Below, one piece after another: positions 26,642 through 41,206 of a stretch of 64,000 nucleotides of DNA. The notes beneath the pieces were generated by a model. The model did not search any database. It was not told the origin of the DNA and saw nothing but the letters and a program-made list of their open reading frames with translations. The stretch comes from Luidia sarsii (Eukaryota; Echinodermata; Asteroidea; Paxillosida; Luidiidae): the NCBI GenBank assembly GCA_949987565.1, contig OX465114.1:7532933-7596932 (forward strand). Direction: 5' to 3'. Made by a program: the position numbers and the translations under genes. Position 1 is the first letter of the stretch. Each line of letters opens with the position of its first letter.

Positions 26642-28722
26642 TCATACTGTGTTCGATTTCAGATTTTTCACTGCTGATGGATAGATCTTTCCAAGGCCTG
26701 GTAGCAGGTCAAGTTTTAGCTTCGTCAATATAATAATGAAGGAAATATTAACGTGCAAAGTTTATTTTTTCTTTCCAGCTGCTGTCCTCCGTCTGACTGT
26801 TGTGTACTGCTGTCTGCACACACAAGCTGCCTAAGTGACTGAGGTTGGTTCTTTTTGCTTGATCGTAAAATCATCATACTGTGTTCGATTTCAGATTTTT
26901 CACCACTGATGGATAGATCTTTCCAAGGCCTGTTAGCAGGTCAAGTTTTAGCTTCGTCAATATAATAATGAAGGAGATATTAACGTGCAAAGTGTATTTT
27001 TCTTTCCAGCTGCTGTCCGCCGACTGACTGTTGTGTACTGCTGTCTGCACACACAAGCTGCCTGAGTGACTGAGGTTGGTTCTTTTTGCTTGATCATAAA
27101 ATCATCATAATATGTTTGATTTCAGATTTTTCACTACTGATGGATAGATCTTTTCAAGGCCTGTTAGCAGGTCAAGTTTTAGCTTCGTCAATATAAAAAT
27201 GAAGGAGATATTAACGTGCAAAGTGTATTTTTCTTTCCAGCTGCTGTCCGCCGACTGACTGTTGTGTACTGCTGTCTGCACACACAAGCTGCCTGAGTGA
27301 CTGAGGTTGGTTCTTTTTGCTTGATCATAAAATCATCATACTGTGTTCGATTTTAGATTTTTCACTGCTGATGGATAGATCTTTCCAAGGCCTGTTAGCA
27401 GGCCAAATTTTAGCTTCGTCAATATAATAATGAAGGAGATATTAACGTGCAAAGTGTATTTTTCTTTCCAGCTGCTGTCCGCCGACTGACTGTTGTGTAC
27501 TGCTGTCTGCACACACAAGCTGCCTGAGTGACTGAGGTTGGTTCTTTTTGCTTGATCATAAAATCATCATAGTATGTTTGATTTCAGATTTTTCACTACT
27601 GATGGATAGATCTTTTCAAGGCCTGTTAGCAGGTCAAGTTTCAGCTTCGTCAATATAATAATGAAGGAGATATTAACGTGCAAAGTTTATTTTTCTTTCC
27701 AGCTGCTGTCCTCCGTCTGACTGTTGTGTACTGCTGTCTGCACACACAAGCTGCCTAAGTGACTGAGGTTGGTTCTTTTTGCTTGATCGTAAAATCATCA
27801 TACTGTGTTCGATTTCAGATTTTTCACCACTGATGGATAGATCTTTTCAAGGCCTGTTAGCAGGCCAAGTTTTAGCTTCGTCAATATAATAATGAAGGAG
27901 ATATTAACGTGAAAAGTGTATTTTTCTTTCCAGCTGCTGTCCGCCGACTGACTGTTGTGTACTGCTGTCTGCACACACAAGCTGCCTGAGTGACTGAGGT
28001 TGGTTCTTTTTGCTTGATCATAAAATCATCAGAGTATGTTCGATTTCAGATTTATCACTACTGATAAATAGATCTTTCCAAGGCCTGTTAGCAGGTCAAG
28101 TTTTAGCTTCGTCAATATAATAATGAAGGAGATATTAACGTGCAAAGTGTATTTTTCTTTCCAGCTGCTGTCCGCCGACTGACTGTTGTGTACTGCTGTC
28201 TGCACACACAAGCTGCCTGAGTGACTGAGGTTGGTTCTTTTTGCTTGATCATAAAATCATCATAATATGTTTGATTTCAGATTTTTCACTACTGATGGAT
28301 AGATCTTTTCAAGGCCTGTTAGCAGGTCAAGTTTTAGCTTCGTCAATATAAAAATGAAGGAGATATTAACGTGCAAAGTGTATTTTTCTTTCCAGCTGCT
28401 GTCCGCCGACTGACTGTTGTGTACTGCTGTCTGCAGACACAAGCTGCCTGAGTGACTGAGGTTGGTTCTTTTTGCTTGATCATAAAATCATCATACTGTG
28501 TTCGATTTCAGATTTTTCACTGCTGATGGATAGATCTTTCCAAGGCCTGGTAGCAGGTCAAGTTTTAGCTTCGTCAATATAATAATGAAGGAAATATTAA
28601 CGTGCAAAGTTTATTTTTTCTTTCCAGCTGCTGTCCTCCGTCTGACTGTTGTGTACTGCTGTCTGCACACACAAGCTGCCTAAGTGACTGAGGTTGGTTC
28701 TTTTTGCTTGATCGTAAAATCA

Positions 28723-31700
28723 TCATACTGTGTTCGATTTCAGATTTTTCACTGCTGATGGATAGATCTTTCCAAGGCCTGTAAACAGGCCAAATTTTAG
28801 CTTCGTCAATATAAAAATGAAGGAGATATTAACGTGCAACGTGTATTTTTCTTTCCAGCTGCTGTCCGCCGACTGACTGTTGTGTACTGCTGTCTGCACA
28901 CACAAGCTGCCTGAGTGACTGAGGTTGGTTCTTTTTGCTTGATCATAAAATCATCATAGTATGTATGATTTCAGATTTATCACTACTGATAAATAGATCT
29001 TTCCAAGGCCTGTTAGCAGGTCAAGTTTTAGCTTCGTCAATATAATAATGAAGGAGATATTAACGTGCAAAGTGTATTTTTCTTTCCAGCTGCTGTCCGC
29101 CGACTGACTGTTGTGTACTGCTGTCTGCACACACAAGCTGCCTGAGTGACTGAGGTTGGTTCTTTTTGCTTGATCATAAAATCATCATAATATGTTTGAT
29201 TTCAGATTTTTCACTACTGATGGATAGATCTTTTCAAGGCCTGTTAGCAGGTCAAGTTTTAGCTCCGTCAATATAAAAATGAAGGAGATATTAACGTGCA
29301 AAGTGTATTTTTCTTTCCAGCTGCTGTCCGCCGACTGACTGTTGTGTACTGCTGTCTGCACACACAAGCTGCCTGAGTGACTGAGGTTGGTTCTTTTTGC
29401 TTGATCATAAAATCATCATACTGTGTTCGATTTCAGATTTTTCACCACTGATGGATAGATCGTTTCAAGGCCTGGTAGCAGGTCAAGTTTTAGCTTCGTC
29501 AATATAATAATGAAGGAAATATTAACGTGCAAAGTTTATTTTTTCTTTCCAGCTGCTGTCCTCCGTCTGACTGTTGTGTACTGCTGTCTGCACACACAAG
29601 CTGCCTAAGTGACTGAGGTTGGTTCTTTTTGCTTGATCGTAAAATCATCATACTGTGTTCGATTTCAGATTTTTCACCACTGATGGATAGATCGTTTCAA
29701 GGCCTGTTAGCAGGTCAAGTTTTAGCTTCGTCAATATAAACATGAAGGAGATATTAACGTGCAAAGTGTATTTTTCTTTCCAGCTGCTGTCCGCCGACTG
29801 ACTGTTGTGTACTGCTGTCTGCACACACAAGCTGCCTGAGTGACTGAGGTTGGTTCTTTTTGCTTGATCGTAAAATCATCATACTGTGTTCGATTTCAGA
29901 TTTATCACTACTGATGGATAGATCTTTCCAAGGCCTGTTAGCAGGTCAAGTTTTAGCTTCGTCAATATAAAAATGAACGAGATATTAACGTGCAAAGTGT
30001 ATTTTTCTTTCCAGCTGCTGTCCGCCGACTGACTGTTGTGTACTGCTGTCTGCACACACAAGCTGCCTGAGTGACTGAGGTTGGTTCTTTTTGCTTGATC
30101 ATAAAATCATCATACTGTGTTCGATTTCAGATTTTTCACTGCTGATGGATAGATCTTTCCAAGGCCTGGTAGCAGGTCAAGTTTTAGCTTCGTCAATATA
30201 ATAATGAAGGAAATATTAACGTGCAAAGTTTATTTTTTCTTTCCAGCTGCTGTCCTCCGTCTGACTGTTGTGTACTGCTGTCTGCACACACAAGCTGCCT
30301 AAGTGACTGAGGTTGGTTCTTTTTGCTTGATCGTAAAATCATCATACTGTGTTCGATTTCAGATTTTTCACCACTGATGGATAGATCTTTCCAAGGCCTG
30401 TTAGCAGGTCAAGTTTTAGCTTCGTCAATATAATAATGAAGGAGATATTAACGTGCAAAGTGTATTTTTCTTTCCAGCTGCTGTCCGCCGACTGACTGTT
30501 GTGTACTGCTGTCTGCACACACAAGCTGCCTGAGTGACTGAGGTTGGTTCTTTTTGCTTGATCATAAAATCATCATAATATGTTTGATTTCAGATTTTTC
30601 ACTACTGATGGATAGATCTTTTCAAGGCCTGTTAGCAGGTCAAGTTTTAGCTTCGTCAATATAAAAATGAAGGAGATATTAACGTGCAAAGTGTATTTTT
30701 CTTTCCAGCTGCTGTCCGCCGACTGACTGTTGTGTACTGCTGTCTGCACACACAAGCTGCCTGAGTGACTGAGGTTGGTTCTTTTTGCTTGATCATAAAA
30801 TCATCATACTGTGTTCGATTTTAGATTTTTCACTGCTGATGGATAGATCTTTCCAAGGCCTGTTAGCAGGCCAAATTTTAGCTTCGTCAATATAATAATG
30901 AAGGAGATATTAACGTGCAAAGTGTATTTTTCTTTCCAGCTGCTGTCCGCCGACTGACTGTTGTGTACTGCTGTCTGCACACACAAGCTGCCTGAGTGAC
31001 TGAGGTTGGTTCTTTTTGCTTGATCATAAAATCATCATAGTATGTTTGATTTCAGATTTTTCACTACTGATGGATAGATCTTTTCAAGGCCTGTTAGCAG
31101 GTCAAGTTTCAGCTTCGTCAATATAATAATGAAGGAGATATTAACGTGCAAAGTTTATTTTTCTTTCCAGCTGCTGTCCTCCGTCTGACTGTTGTGTACT
31201 GCTGTCTGCACACACAAGCTGCCTAAGTGACTGAGGTTGGTTCTTTTTGCTTGATCGTAAAATCATCATACTGTGTTCGATTTCAGATTTTTCACCACTG
31301 ATGGATAGATCTTTTCAAGGCCTGTTAGCAGGCCAAGTTTTAGCTTCGTCAATATAATAATGAAGGAGATATTAACGTGAAAAGTGTATTTTTCTTTCCA
31401 GCTGCTGTCCGCCGACTGACTGTTGTGTACTGCTGTCTGCACACACAAGCTGCCTGAGTGACTGAGGTTGGTTCTTTTTGCTTGATCATAAAATCATCAT
31501 AATATGTTTGATTTCAGATTTTTCACTACTGATGGATAGATCTTTTCAAGGCCTGTTAGCAGGTCAAGTTTTAGCTTCGTCAATATAAAAATGAAGGAGA
31601 TATTAACGTGCAAAGTGTATTTTTCTTTCCAGCTGCTGTCCGCCGACTGACTGTTGTGTACTGCTGTCTGCAGACACAAGCTGCCTGAGTGACTGAGGTT

Positions 31701-34700
31701 GGTTCTTTTTGCTTGATCATAAAATCATCATACTGTGTTCGATTTCAGATTTTTCACTGCTGATGGATAGATCTTTCCAAGGCCTGGTAGCAGGTCAAGT
31801 TTTAGCTTCGTCAATATAATAATGAAGGAAATATTAACGTGCAAAGTTTATTTTTTCTTTCCAGCTGCTGTCCTCCGTCTGACTGTTGTGTACTGCTGTC
31901 TGCACACACAAGCTGCCTAAGTGACTGAGGTTGGTTCTTTTTGCTTGATCGTAAAATCATCATACTGTGTTCGATTTCAGATTTTTCACCACTGATGGAT
32001 AGATCTTTTCAAGGCCTGTTAGCAGGTCAAGTTTTAGCTTCGTCAATATAAACATGAAGGAGATATTAACGTGCAAAGTGTATTTTTCTTTCCAGCTGCT
32101 GTCCGCCGACTGACTGTTGTGTACTGCTGTCTGCACACACAAGCTGCCTGAGTGACTGAGGTTGGTTCTTTTTGCTTGATCGTAAAATCATCATACTGTG
32201 TTCGATTTCAGATTTATCACTACTGATGGATAGATCTTTCCAAGGCCTGTTAGCAGGTCAAGTTTTAGCTTCGTCAATATAAAAATGAAGGAGATATTAA
32301 CGTGCAAAGTGTATTTTTCTTTCCAGCTGCTGTCCGCCGACTGACTGTTGTGTACTGCTGTCTGCACACACAAGCTGCCTGAGTGACTGAGGTTGGTTCT
32401 TTTTGCTTGATCATAAAATCATCATACTGTGTTCGATTTCAGATTTTTCACTGCTGATGGATAGATCTTTCCAAGGCCTGGTAGCAGGTCAAGTTTTAGC
32501 TTCGTCAATATAATAATGAAGGAAATATTAACGTGCAAAGTTTATTTTTTCTTTCCAGCTGCTGTCCTCCGTCTGACTGTTGTGTACTGCTGTCTGCACA
32601 CACAAGCTGCCTAAGTGACTGAGGTTGGTTCTTTTTGCTTGATCGTAAAATCATCATACTGTGTTCGATTTCAGATTTTTCACCACTGATGGATAGATCT
32701 TTTCAAGGCCTGTTAGCAGGTCAAGTTTTAGCTTCGTCAATATAAACATGAAGGAGATATTAACGTGCAAAGTGTATTTTTCTTTCCAGCTGCTGTCCGC
32801 CGACTGACTGTTGTGTACTGCTGTCTGCACACACAAGCTGCCTGAGTGACTGAGGTTGGTTCTTTTTGCTTGATCGTAAAATCATCATACTGTGTTCGAT
32901 TTCAGATTTATCACTACTGATGGATAGATCTTTCCAAGGCCTGTTAGCAGGTCAAGTTTTAGCTTCGTCAATATAAAAATGAAGGAGATATTAACGTGCA
33001 AAGTGTATTTTTCTTTCCAGCTGCTGTCCGCCGACTGACTGTTGTGTACTGCTGTCTGCACACACAAGCTGCCTGAGTGACTGAGGTTGGTTCTTTTTGC
33101 TTGATCATAAAATCATCATACTGTGTTCGATTTCAGATTTTTCACTGCTGATGGATAGATCTTTCCAAGGCCTGGTAGCAGGTCAAGTTTTAGCTTCGTC
33201 AATATAATAATGAAGGAGATAATAACGTGCAAAGTGTATTTTTCTTTCCAGCTGCTGTCCGCCGACTGACTGTTGTGTACTGCTGTCTGCACACACAAGC
33301 TGCCTGAGTGACTGAGGTTGGTTCTTTTTGCTTGATCATAAAATCATCATACTGTGTTCGATTTCAGATTTTTCACTGCTGATGGATAGATCTTTCCAAG
33401 GCCTGTTAGCAGGCCAAATTTTAGCTTCGTCAATATAATAATGAAGGAGATATTAACGTGCAAAGTGTATTTTTCTTTCCAGCTGCTGTCCGCCGACTGA
33501 CTGTTGTGTACTGCTGTCTGCACACACAAGCTGCCTGAGTGACTGAGGTTGGTTCTTTTTGCTTGATCATAAAATCATCAGAGTATGTTCGATTTCAGAT
33601 TTATCACTACTGATAAATAGATCTTTCCAAGGCCTGTTAGCAGGTCAAGTTTTAGCTTCGTCAATATAATAATGAAGGAGATATTAACGTGCAAAGTGTA
33701 TTTTTCTTTCCAGCTGCTGTCCGCCGACTGACTGTTGTGTACTGCTGTCTGCACACACAAGCTGCCTGAGTGACTGAGGTTGGTTCTTTTTGCTTGATCA
33801 TAAAATCATCATACTGTGTTCGATTTCAGATTTTTCACTGCTGATGGATAGATCTTTCCAAGGCCTGTTAGCAGGCCAAATTTTAGCTTCGTCAATATAA
33901 TAATGAAGGAGATATTAACGTGAAAAGTGTATTTTTCTTTCCAGCTGCTGTCCGCCGACTGACTGTTGTGTACTGCTGTCTGCACACACAAGCTGCCTGA
34001 GTGACTGAGGTTGGTTCTTTTTGCTTGATCATAAAATCATCAGAGTATGTTCGATTTCAGATTTATCACTACTGATAAATAGATCTTTCCAAGGCCTGTT
34101 AGCAGGTCAAGTTTTAGCTTCGTCAATATAATAATGAAGGAGATATTAACGTGCAAAGTGTATTTTTCTTTCCAGCTGCTGTCCGCCGACTGACTGTTGT
34201 GTACTGCTGTCTGCACACACAAGCTGCCTGAGTGACTGAGGTTGGTTCTTTTTGCTTGATCATAAAATCATCATAATATGTTTGATTTCAGATTTTTCAC
34301 TACTGATGGATAGATCTTTTCAAGGCCTGTTAGCAGGTCAAGTTTTAGCTTCGTCAATATAAAAATGAAGGAGATATTAACGTGCAAAGTGTATTTTTCT
34401 TTCCAGCTGCTGTCCGCCGACTGACTGTTGTGTACTGCTGTCTGCAGACACAAGCTGCCTGAGTGACTGAGGTTGGTTCTTTTTGCTTGATCATAAAATC
34501 ATCATACTGTGTTCGATTTCAGATTTTTCACTGCTGATGGATAGATCTTTCCAAGGCCTGGTAGCAGGTCAAGTTTTAGCTTCGTCAATATAATAATGAA
34601 GGAAATATTAACGTGCAAAGTTTATTTTTTCTTTCCAGCTGCTGTCCTCCGTCTGACTGTTGTGTACTGCTGTCTGCACACACAAGCTGCCTAAGTGACT

Positions 34701-37700
34701 GAGGTTGGTTCTTTTTGCTTGATCGTAAAATCATCATACTGTGTTCGATTTCAGATTTTTCACCACTGATGGATAGATCTTTTCAAGGCCTGTTAGCAGG
34801 TCAAGTTTCAGCTTCGTCAATATAATAATGAAGGAGATATTAACGTGCAAAGTTTATTTTTCTTTCCAGCTGCTGTCCTCCGTCTGACTGTTGTGTACTG
34901 CTGTCTGCACACACAAGCTGCCTAAGTGACTGAGGTTGGTTCTTTTTGCTTGATCGTAAAATCATCATACTGTGTTCGATTTCAGATTTTTCACTGCTGA
35001 TGGATAGATCTTTCCAAGGCCTGTAAACAGGCCAAATTTTAGCTTCGTCAATATAAAAATGAAGGAGATATTAACGTGCAACGTGTATTTTTCTTTCCAG
35101 CTGCTGTCCGCCGACTGACTGTTGTGTACTGCTGTCTGCACACACAAGCTGCCTGAGTGACTGAGGTTGGTTCTTTTTGCTTGATCATAAAATCATCATA
35201 GTATGTATGATTTCAGATTTATCACTACTGATAAATAGATCTTTCCAAGGCCTGTTAGCAGGTCAAGTTTTAGCTTCGTCAATATAATAATGAAGGAGAT
35301 ATTAACGTGCAAAGTGTATTTTTCTTTCCAGCTGCTGTCCGCCGACTGACTGTTGTGTACTGCTGTCTGCACACACAAGCTGCCTGAGTGACTGAGGTTG
35401 GTTCTTTTTGCTTGATCATAAAATCATCATAATATGTTTGATTTCAGATTTTTCACTACTGATGGATAGATCTTTTCAAGGCCTGTTAGCAGGTCAAGTT
35501 TTAGCTCCGTCAATATAAAAATGAAGGAGATATTAACGTGCAAAGTGTATTTTTCTTTCCAGCTGCTGTCCGCCGACTGACTGTTGTGTACTGCTGTCTG
35601 CACACACAAGCTGCCTGAGTGACTGAGGTTGGTTCTTTTTGCTTGATCATAAAATCATCATACTGTGTTCGATTTCAGATTTTTCACCACTGATGGATAG
35701 ATCGTTTCAAGGCCTGGTAGCAGGTCAAGTTTTAGCTTCGTCAATATAATAATGAAGGAAATATTAACGTGCAAAGTTTATTTTTTCTTTCCAGCTGCTG
35801 TCCTCCGTCTGACTGTTGTGTACTGCTGTCTGCACACACAAGCTGCCTAAGTGACTGAGGTTGGTTCTTTTTGCTTGATCGTAAAATCATCATACTGTGT
35901 TCGATTTCAGATTTTTCACCACTGATGGATAGATCGTTTCAAGGCCTGTTAGCAGGTCAAGTTTTAGCTTCGTCAATATAAACATGAAGGAGATATTAAC
36001 GTGCAAAGTGTATTTTTCTTTCCAGCTGCTGTCCGCCGACTGACTGTTGTGTACTGCTGTCTGCACACACAAGCTGCCTGAGTGACTGAGGTTGGTTCTT
36101 TTTGCTTGATCGTAAAATCATCATACTGTGTTCGATTTCAGATTTATCACTACTGATGGATAGATCTTTCCAAGGCCTGTTAGCAGGTCAAGTTTTAGCT
36201 TCGTCAATATAAAAATGAACGAGATATTAACGTGCAAAGTGTATTTTTCTTTCCAGCTGCTGTCCGCCGACTGACTGTTGTGTACTGCTGTCTGCACACA
36301 CAAGCTGCCTGAGTGACTGAGGTTGGTTCTTTTTGCTTGATCATAAAATCATCATACTGTGTTCGATTTCAGATTTTTCACTGCTGATGGATAGATCTTT
36401 CCAAGGCCTGGTAGCAGGTCAAGTTTTAGCTTCGTCAATATAATAATGAAGGAAATATTAACGTGCAAAGTTTATTTTTTCTTTCCAGCTGCTGTCCTCC
36501 GTCTGACTGTTGTGTACTGCTGTCTGCACACACAAGCTGCCTAAGTGACTGAGGTTGGTTCTTTTTGCTTGATCGTAAAATCATCATACTGTGTTCGATT
36601 TCAGATTTTTCACCACTGATGGATAGATCTTTCCAAGGCCTGTTAGCAGGTCAAGTTTTAGCTTCGTCAATATAATAATGAAGGAGATATTAACGTGCAA
36701 AGTGTATTTTTCTTTCCAGCTGCTGTCCGCCGACTGACTGTTGTGTACTGCTGTCTGCACACACAAGCTGCCTGAGTGACTGAGGTTGGTTCTTTTTGCT
36801 TGATCATAAAATCATCATAATATGTTTGATTTCAGATTTTTCACTACTGATGGATAGATCTTTTCAAGGCCTGTTAGCAGGTCAAGTTTTAGCTTCGTCA
36901 ATATAAAAATGAAGGAGATATTAACGTGCAAAGTGTATTTTTCTTTCCAGCTGCTGTCCGCCGACTGACTGTTGTGTACTGCTGTCTGCACACACAAGCT
37001 GCCTGAGTGACTGAGGTTGGTTCTTTTTGCTTGATCATAAAATCATCATACTGTGTTCGATTTTAGATTTTTCACTGCTGATGGATAGATCTTTCCAAGG
37101 CCTGTTAGCAGGCCAAATTTTAGCTTCGTCAATATAATAATGAAGGAGATATTAACGTGCAAAGTGTATTTTTCTTTCCAGCTGCTGTCCGCCGACTGAC
37201 TGTTGTGTACTGCTGTCTGCACACACAAGCTGCCTGAGTGACTGAGGTTGGTTCTTTTTGCTTGATCATAAAATCATCATAGTATGTTTGATTTCAGATT
37301 TTTCACTACTGATGGATAGATCTTTTCAAGGCCTGTTAGCAGGTCAAGTTTCAGCTTCGTCAATATAATAATGAAGGAGATATTAACGTGCAAAGTTTAT
37401 TTTTCTTTCCAGCTGCTGTCCTCCGTCTGACTGTTGTGTACTGCTGTCTGCACACACAAGCTGCCTAAGTGACTGAGGTTGGTTCTTTTTGCTTGATCGT
37501 AAAATCATCATACTGTGTTCGATTTCAGATTTTTCACCACTGATGGATAGATCTTTTCAAGGCCTGTTAGCAGGCCAAGTTTTAGCTTCGTCAATATAAT
37601 AATGAAGGAGATATTAACGTGAAAAGTGTATTTTTCTTTCCAGCTGCTGTCCGCCGACTGACTGTTGTGTACTGCTGTCTGCACACACAAGCTGCCTGAG

Positions 37701-40700
37701 TGACTGAGGTTGGTTCTTTTTGCTTGATCATAAAATCATCAGAGTATGTTCGATTTCAGATTTATCACTACTGATAAATAGATCTTTCCAAGGCCTGTTA
37801 GCAGGTCAAGTTTTAGCTTCGTCAATATAATAATGAAGGAGATATTAACGTGCAAAGTGTATTTTTCTTTCCAGCTGCTGTCCGCCGACTGACTGTTGTG
37901 TACTGCTGTCTGCACACACAAGCTGCCTGAGTGACTGAGGTTGGTTCTTTTTGCTTGATCATAAAATCATCATAATATGTTTGATTTCAGATTTTTCACT
38001 ACTGATGGATAGATCTTTTCAAGGCCTGTTAGCAGGTCAAGTTTTAGCTTCGTCAATATAAAAATGAAGGAGATATTAACGTGCAAAGTGTATTTTTCTT
38101 TCCAGCTGCTGTCCGCCGACTGACTGTTGTGTACTGCTGTCTGCAGACACAAGCTGCCTGAGTGACTGAGGTTGGTTCTTTTTGCTTGATCATAAAATCA
38201 TCATACTGTGTTCGATTTCAGATTTTTCACTGCTGATGGATAGATCTTTCCAAGGCCTGGTAGCAGGTCAAGTTTTAGCTTCGTCAATATAATAATGAAG
38301 GAAATATTAACGTGCAAAGTTTATTTTTTCTTTCCAGCTGCTGTCCTCCGTCTGACTGTTGTGTACTGCTGTCTGCACACACAAGCTGCCTAAGTGACTG
38401 AGGTTGGTTCTTTTTGCTTGATCGTAAAATCATCATACTGTGTTCGATTTCAGATTTTTCACCACTGATGGATAGATCTTTTCAAGGCCTGTTAGCAGGT
38501 CAAGTTTTAGCTTCGTCAATATAAACATGAAGGAGATATTAACGTGCAAAGTGTATTTTTCTTTCCAGCTGCTGTCCGCCGACTGACTGTTGTGTACTGC
38601 TGTCTGCACACACAAGCTGCCTGAGTGACTGAGGTTGGTTCTTTTTGCTTGATCGTAAAATCATCATACTGTGTTCGATTTCAGATTTATCACTACTGAT
38701 GGATAGATCTTTCCAAGGCCTGTTAGCAGGTCAAGTTTTAGCTTCGTCAATATAAAAATGAAGGAGATATTAACGTGCAAAGTGTATTTTTCTTTCCAGC
38801 TGCTGTCCGCCGACTGACTGTTGTGTACTGCTGTCTGCACACACAAGCTGCCTGAGTGACTGAGGTTGGTTCTTTTTGCTTGATCATAAAATCATCATAC
38901 TGTGTTCGATTTCAGATTTTTCACTGCTGATGGATAGATCTTTCCAAGGCCTGGTAGCAGGTCAAGTTTTAGCTTCGTCAATATAATAATGAAGGAAATA
39001 TTAACGTGCAAAGTTTATTTTTTCTTTCCAGCTGCTGTCCTCCGTCTGACTGTTGTGTACTGCTGTCTGCACACACAAGCTGCCTAAGTGACTGAGGTTG
39101 GTTCTTTTTGCTTGATCGTAAAATCATCATACTGTGTTCGATTTCAGATTTTTCACCACTGATGGATAGATCTTTTCAAGGCCTGTTAGCAGGTCAAGTT
39201 TTAGCTTCGTCAATATAAACATGAAGGAGATATTAACGTGCAAAGTGTATTTTTCTTTCCAGCTGCTGTCCGCCGACTGACTGTTGTGTACTGCTGTCTG
39301 CACACACAAGCTGCCTGAGTGACTGAGGTTGGTTCTTTTTGCTTGATCGTAAAATCATCATACTGTGTTCGATTTCAGATTTATCACTACTGATGGATAG
39401 ATCTTTCCAAGGCCTGTTAGCAGGTCAAGTTTTAGCTTCGTCAATATAAAAATGAAGGAGATATTAACGTGCAAAGTGTATTTTTCTTTCCAGCTGCTGT
39501 CCGCCGACTGACTGTTGTGTACTGCTGTCTGCACACACAAGCTGCCTGAGTGACTGAGGTTGGTTCTTTTTGCTTGATCATAAAATCATCATACTGTGTT
39601 CGATTTCAGATTTTTCACTGCTGATGGATAGATCTTTCCAAGGCCTGGTAGCAGGTCAAGTTTTAGCTTCGTCAATATAATAATGAAGGAGATAATAACG
39701 TGCAAAGTGTATTTTTCTTTCCAGCTGCTGTCCGCCGACTGACTGTTGTGTACTGCTGTCTGCACACACAAGCTGCCTGAGTGACTGAGGTTGGTTCTTT
39801 TTGCTTGATCATAAAATCATCATACTGTGTTCGATTTCAGATTTTTCACTGCTGATGGATAGATCTTTCCAAGGCCTGGTAGCAGGTCAAATTTTAGCTT
39901 CGTCAATATAATAATGAAGGAGATATTAACGTGCAAAGTGTATTTTTCTTTCCAGCTGCTGTCCGCCGACTGACTGTTGTGTACTGCTGTCTGCACACAC
40001 AAGCTGCCTGAGTGACTGAGGTTGGTTCTTTTTGCTTGATCATAAAATCATCAGAGTATGTTCGATTTCAGATTTATCACTACTGATAAATAGATCTTTC
40101 CAAGGCCTGTTAGCAGGTCAAGTTTTAGCTTCGTCAATATAATAATGAAGGAGATATTAACGTGCAAAGTGTATTTTTCTTTCCAGCTGCTGTCCGCCGA
40201 CTGACTGTTGTGTACTGCTGTCTGCACACACAAGCTGCCTGAGTGACTGAGGTTGGTTCTTTTTGCTTGATCATAAAATCATCATACTGTGTTCGATTTC
40301 AGATTTTTCACTGCTGATGGATAGATCTTTCCAAGGCCTGTTAGCAGGCCAAATTTTAGCTTCGTCAATATAATAATGAAGGAGATATTAACGTGAAAAG
40401 TGTATTTTTCTTTCCAGCTGCTGTCCGCCGACTGACTGTTGTGTACTGCTGTCTGCACACACAAGCTGCCTGAGTGACTGAGGTTGGTTCTTTTTGCTTG
40501 ATCATAAAATCATCAGAGTATGTTCGATTTCAGATTTATCACTACTGATAAATAGATCTTTCCAAGGCCTGTTAGCAGGTCAAGTTTTAGCTTCGTCAAT
40601 ATAATAATGAAGGAGATATTAACGTGCAAAGTGTATTTTTCTTTCCAGCTGCTGTCCGCCGACTGACTGTTGTGTACTGCTGTCTGCACACACAAGCTGC

Positions 40701-41206
40701 CTGAGTGACTGAGGTTGGTTCTTTTTGCTTGATCATAAAATCATCATAATATGTTTGATTTCAGATTTTTCACTACTGATGGATAGATCTTTTCAAGGCC
40801 TGTTAGCAGGTCAAGTTTTAGCTTCGTCAATATAAAAATGAAGGAGATATTAACGTGCAAAGTGTATTTTTCTTTCCAGCTGCTGTCCGCCGACTGACTG
40901 TTGTGTACTGCTGTCTGCAGACACAAGCTGCCTGAGTGACTGAGGTTGGTTCTTTTTGCTTGATCATAAAATCATCATACTGTGTTCGATTTCAGATTTT
41001 TCACTGCTGATGGATAGATCTTTCCAAGGCCTGGTAGCAGGTCAAGTTTTAGCTTCGTCAATATAATAATGAAGGAAATATTAACGTGCAAAGTTTATTT
41101 TTTCTTTCCAGCTGCTGTCCTCCGTCTGACTGTTGTGTACTGCTGTCTGCACACACAAGCTGCCTAAGTGACTGAGGTTGGTTCTTTTTGCTTGATCGTA
41201 AAATCA
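28723..41206. repeat. Large duplicated block, about 6.2-6.5 kb (27-28 monomers), two copies
   Basis: Monomers from 28723 to the one at 31266 match those from 34965 at a spacing of 6242. From 31497 on the spacing becomes 6473, because the second copy has one more monomer (37739) that is missing before 31497. The match runs to 34271 and 40744, both with the CTGCAGACAC variant. A rare variant, GGAGATAATAACG, occurs in both copies (33116 and 39589 monomers), so they share a recent origin. Just after the shared part the copies diverge. Confidence 0.88.
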
